Source: Gammaproteobacteria bacterium (GTDB lineage Bacteria; Pseudomonadota; Gammaproteobacteria; JASBUN01). Taken from it: a DNA stretch of 64,000 bases. A program made the translations under genes and the position numbers. Positions 62,477 through 64,000 of the stretch are shown one piece after another. Every line of letters starts with the position of its first letter. Position 1 is the stretch's first letter. The DNA is taken from contig JASBUN010000058.1 of NCBI GenBank assembly GCA_030147845.1, positions 248,001 to 312,000 of the forward strand, read 5' to 3'. Below the pieces are notes generated by a model, which was not told where the DNA came from, made no database searches, and saw only the letters and a list, made by a program, of their open reading frames with translations.

Positions 62477-64000
62477 TTAGCCCTGAGCCCCGCCCGAGAG
62501 CGTGACCCTGGCGCCTGACTTCGCCGACCAACCCACCATGCCGGTGACGTGATGCGTCGGCGTGCGATGCTCACCCTTGCCCTTGAACAGCCCGGCGCCG
62601 GCGAAGGCCTGCGGTTGGCCCGCGCGCTCGCTCGGATTGCGCTCGACTGCGATGTAGTCCTCGGTGCCGGTCACATTGCTGTTCTCGGTCCAGGCGCTAC
62701 CGGTAATGGTCGGGCCTTCGACGCGGCCCTCACCGGTCACTTGGCCGCGCGCAGGGCGCTCGCCATTTGCACGCGGATTGAAGTAAAACTCCCGGTTACC
62801 GGTAACCTTGCCCTCGCCAATGGCGAACGACCCGGTGATACGTCCGGCCGCGCTCGGCGCCTGCGCCGCACTGGCGTCGGCGCTCAAGTGCGCCTCGCGC
62901 TGCGGCGAGTGCACGCTGAAGCGTGTGTTGATCTGCTCGATGGCGTCGCCTTGCGTTTCTTCGGCGACTGCCTCCCGGTAGTACGGCGTGCCCGTAATGC
63001 TGTGCCCGGAACCACGTTGCGTGCCGGTGACGTGATCCACGCTCAGCGGTGTATCGCCCGTGACGCGGCTGCCCGCGGTCGCTGGCGCCACCGCCGGAGC
63101 ACCGCCCGGGCACACCGCCTCGTACTGACCCGGACCGGCGTAGGGAGTGCCGGTGATGGAGTTACACACGCCGTATTCATCGCCCGTGACGTGATCGCTA
63201 TGCTCGACGTCCACGCCGGTGATGCGCTGGCGGCTCCAGGTTTCGGACTCGGCCACTTTGGCGCCGGTGACCGGATCACGGCGCCCACTACCCATAGACT
63301 CCCGGCCTGCGCGCGCGACGTCACTACCGGTTTCGCACAGTGCCTGGCGCGCAGCGGGCATGAGATACTGTTCGCCCGTGATCGGTCGGCACGAGCCGCG
63401 CTCGTCGCCGGTCACGTTGGCGCTACGTCCCACAGCGGAGCCGGAGATCGGCAGACCGCCGTCGGTAAATTCGAGCGCGCGCTCGCGACTGCGTTCGCGC
63501 GAGCCGACTGCCTTCGCGGCGCGGCCTAGATTGGTGCCGAACACCGTGCTGCCGTGCGGGTTATGCTGACGCTGGAACTGCATTGAGGAATACGCTCCAG
63601 ACTCGCGCCGCTCCAGCAAATCATCGACGAGCTGCTGATCGGCCTCACCGGTAATCTGGATACCGCTACTATATTCGTCACCCGTGATAGAGACCTTACT
63701 GCGCACCTGCGTGCCGGTGACCATCAGGCCGCCAGTGGTGCGCGAAGCACCGACCTTGATGCCGCCTTCACGCGGCTGGAACCCGGTCTCCTTACCGATG
63801 TACTGCGAGCCGGTCACCTGCAAGGATGAACCGCGTTCGTCGCCTGTCATGTTCATACCGCGACCGATGCGCACGCCGGTCACCCTGCCGCCCTGATAGG
63901 TTTCACTGCTCGCGACCTTGGGCGCGTAATTCAGTTGAGTAGCATTGCGCACGCGTCCGCTGGGGCGCGCAGGCGGCGTATCGCCGCGACCATTCCTGGC
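62477..64000 (-). CDS. csoS2: Carboxysome scaffold protein CsoS2 (5' end outside window)
   Basis: 507 residues seen; the frame is open through the window edge, so the N-terminal RuBisCO-binding repeats are missing. The part in view is the middle and C-terminal region, built from short repeats around V/I-TG (ITGDEYSSG, VTGDERGS, ITGTPY, VTGTQRGSGHSITG) with regularly spaced cysteines. The C-terminal peptide (THHVTGMVGWSAKSGARVTL) attaches to the shell. CsoS2 organises RuBisCO and shell during assembly. Located 24 bases upstream of csoSCA; RuBisCO genes cbbL and cbbS should lie further right. Confidence 0.95.
   Translation of the reverse strand, partial: ARNGRGDTPPARPSGRVRNATQLNYAPKVASSETYQGGRVTGVRIGRGMNMTGDERGSSLQVTGSQYIGKETGFQPREGGIKVGASRTTGGLMVTGTQVRSKVSITGDEYSSGIQITGEADQQLVDDLLERRESGAYSSMQFQRQHNPHGSTVFGTNLGRAAKAVGSRERSRERALEFTDGGLPISGSAVGRSANVTGDERGSCRPITGEQYLMPAARQALCETGSDVARAGRESMGSGRRDPVTGAKVAESETWSRQRITGVDVEHSDHVTGDEYGVCNSITGTPYAGPGQYEAVCPGGAPAVAPATAGSRVTGDTPLSVDHVTGTQRGSGHSITGTPYYREAVAEETQGDAIEQINTRFSVHSPQREAHLSADASAAQAPSAAGRITGSFAIGEGKVTGNREFYFNPRANGERPARGQVTGEGRVEGPTITGSAWTENSNVTGTEDYIAVERNPSERAGQPQAFAGAGLFKGKGEHRTPTHHVTGMVGWSAKSGARVTLSGGAQG

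Noticed and set aside
62549..63529. Long plus-strand frame of 326 codons antisense to csoS2
   Set aside because: It arises from the repetitive, GC-rich csoS2 coding sequence and has an implausible Ala/Arg composition.

Overview
The window reads as a chromosome segment of a sulfur-oxidising, CO2-fixing gammaproteobacterium. By eye it is GC-rich (not computed). The supporting evidence is an alpha-carboxysome operon at the right edge, a cobalt thiocyanate hydrolase operon, sulfide:quinone-oxidoreductase, TusA and DsrE proteins, and a molybdenum cofactor/formate dehydrogenase region. The gene mix recalls halophilic thiocyanate oxidisers such as Thiohalophilus or Thioalkalivibrio, but the genus is not proven from sequence alone. 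No rRNA, tRNA, CRISPR array, insertion sequence or phage gene was seen.

Region 1 (1-5.9 kb, minus strand) is the accessory part of a formate dehydrogenase cluster. It holds a sigma-54 activator whose receiver domain lacks the phospho-accepting Asp, then DUF6494, DUF3305, DUF3306, a polyferredoxin, a TorD-type chaperone and the start of a small Tat-signal protein. The catalytic subunits should lie just left of the window. A good sigma-54 -24/-12 element sits before the DUF3305 gene. Region 2 (6.2-11.9 kb, plus) is a molybdopterin operon: mobA-moeA-moaB-moaA-fdhD and a helix-turn-helix/periplasmic-binding-like regulator. It supplies the cofactor and the sulfur-transfer protein that formate dehydrogenase needs.

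Region 3 (11.9-22.3 kb) is central carbon metabolism plus small genes. It has a LysR regulator divergent from isocitrate lyase, a BON protein, a small secreted protein, an FHA protein, PEP synthase with its regulatory kinase/phosphorylase, DUF4124, DUF1289 and a PLP-dependent dehydratase. A nearly identical 14-bp motif lies upstream of both aceA and ppsA.

Region 4 (22.5-41.2 kb) is a C2-sulfonate catabolic island. A nine-gene minus-strand operon (tctABC-type tripartite tricarboxylate transporter, sauS, sauT, xsc, universal stress protein, ackA, TauE/SafE exporter), divergent from a GntR regulator, fits uptake of sulfoacetate and its conversion to sulfoacetaldehyde, then acetyl phosphate plus sulfite, with ATP recovered by acetate kinase. 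Beside it, a GMC dehydrogenase, an IclR regulator and a TRAP transporter fit isethionate uptake and oxidation to the same sulfoacetaldehyde. A PhnX-like phosphonoacetaldehyde hydrolase is embedded here without a PhnW partner.

Region 5 (42.3-54.1 kb, minus, with a divergent CynR-like LysR gene) is a thiocyanate module. It runs scnB-scnA-scnC plus the P15K-like activator, a Tat-secreted ABC uptake system, CbtB-CbtA-CbtB and a NiCoT permease for cobalt, and DsrE-TusA-SQR-DUF1641 for the sulfide expected after carbonyl sulfide hydrolysis. Region 6 (54.7-64.0 kb) holds a cysteine-dioxygenase-type gene and the downstream part of an alpha-carboxysome operon: csoS2 (partial), csoSCA, csoS4A, csoS4B, two csoS1, a ferritin-like gene, acRAF, mcdA and mcdB, followed by cbbR and a Nudix/ThiE fusion. 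RuBisCO genes should lie beyond the right edge.

Together the genes describe an autotroph that can draw energy, nitrogen and sulfur from thiocyanate and formate, and carbon, ATP and sulfite from two-carbon sulfonates. Isocitrate lyase and PEP synthase are present to route acetate into biosynthesis.
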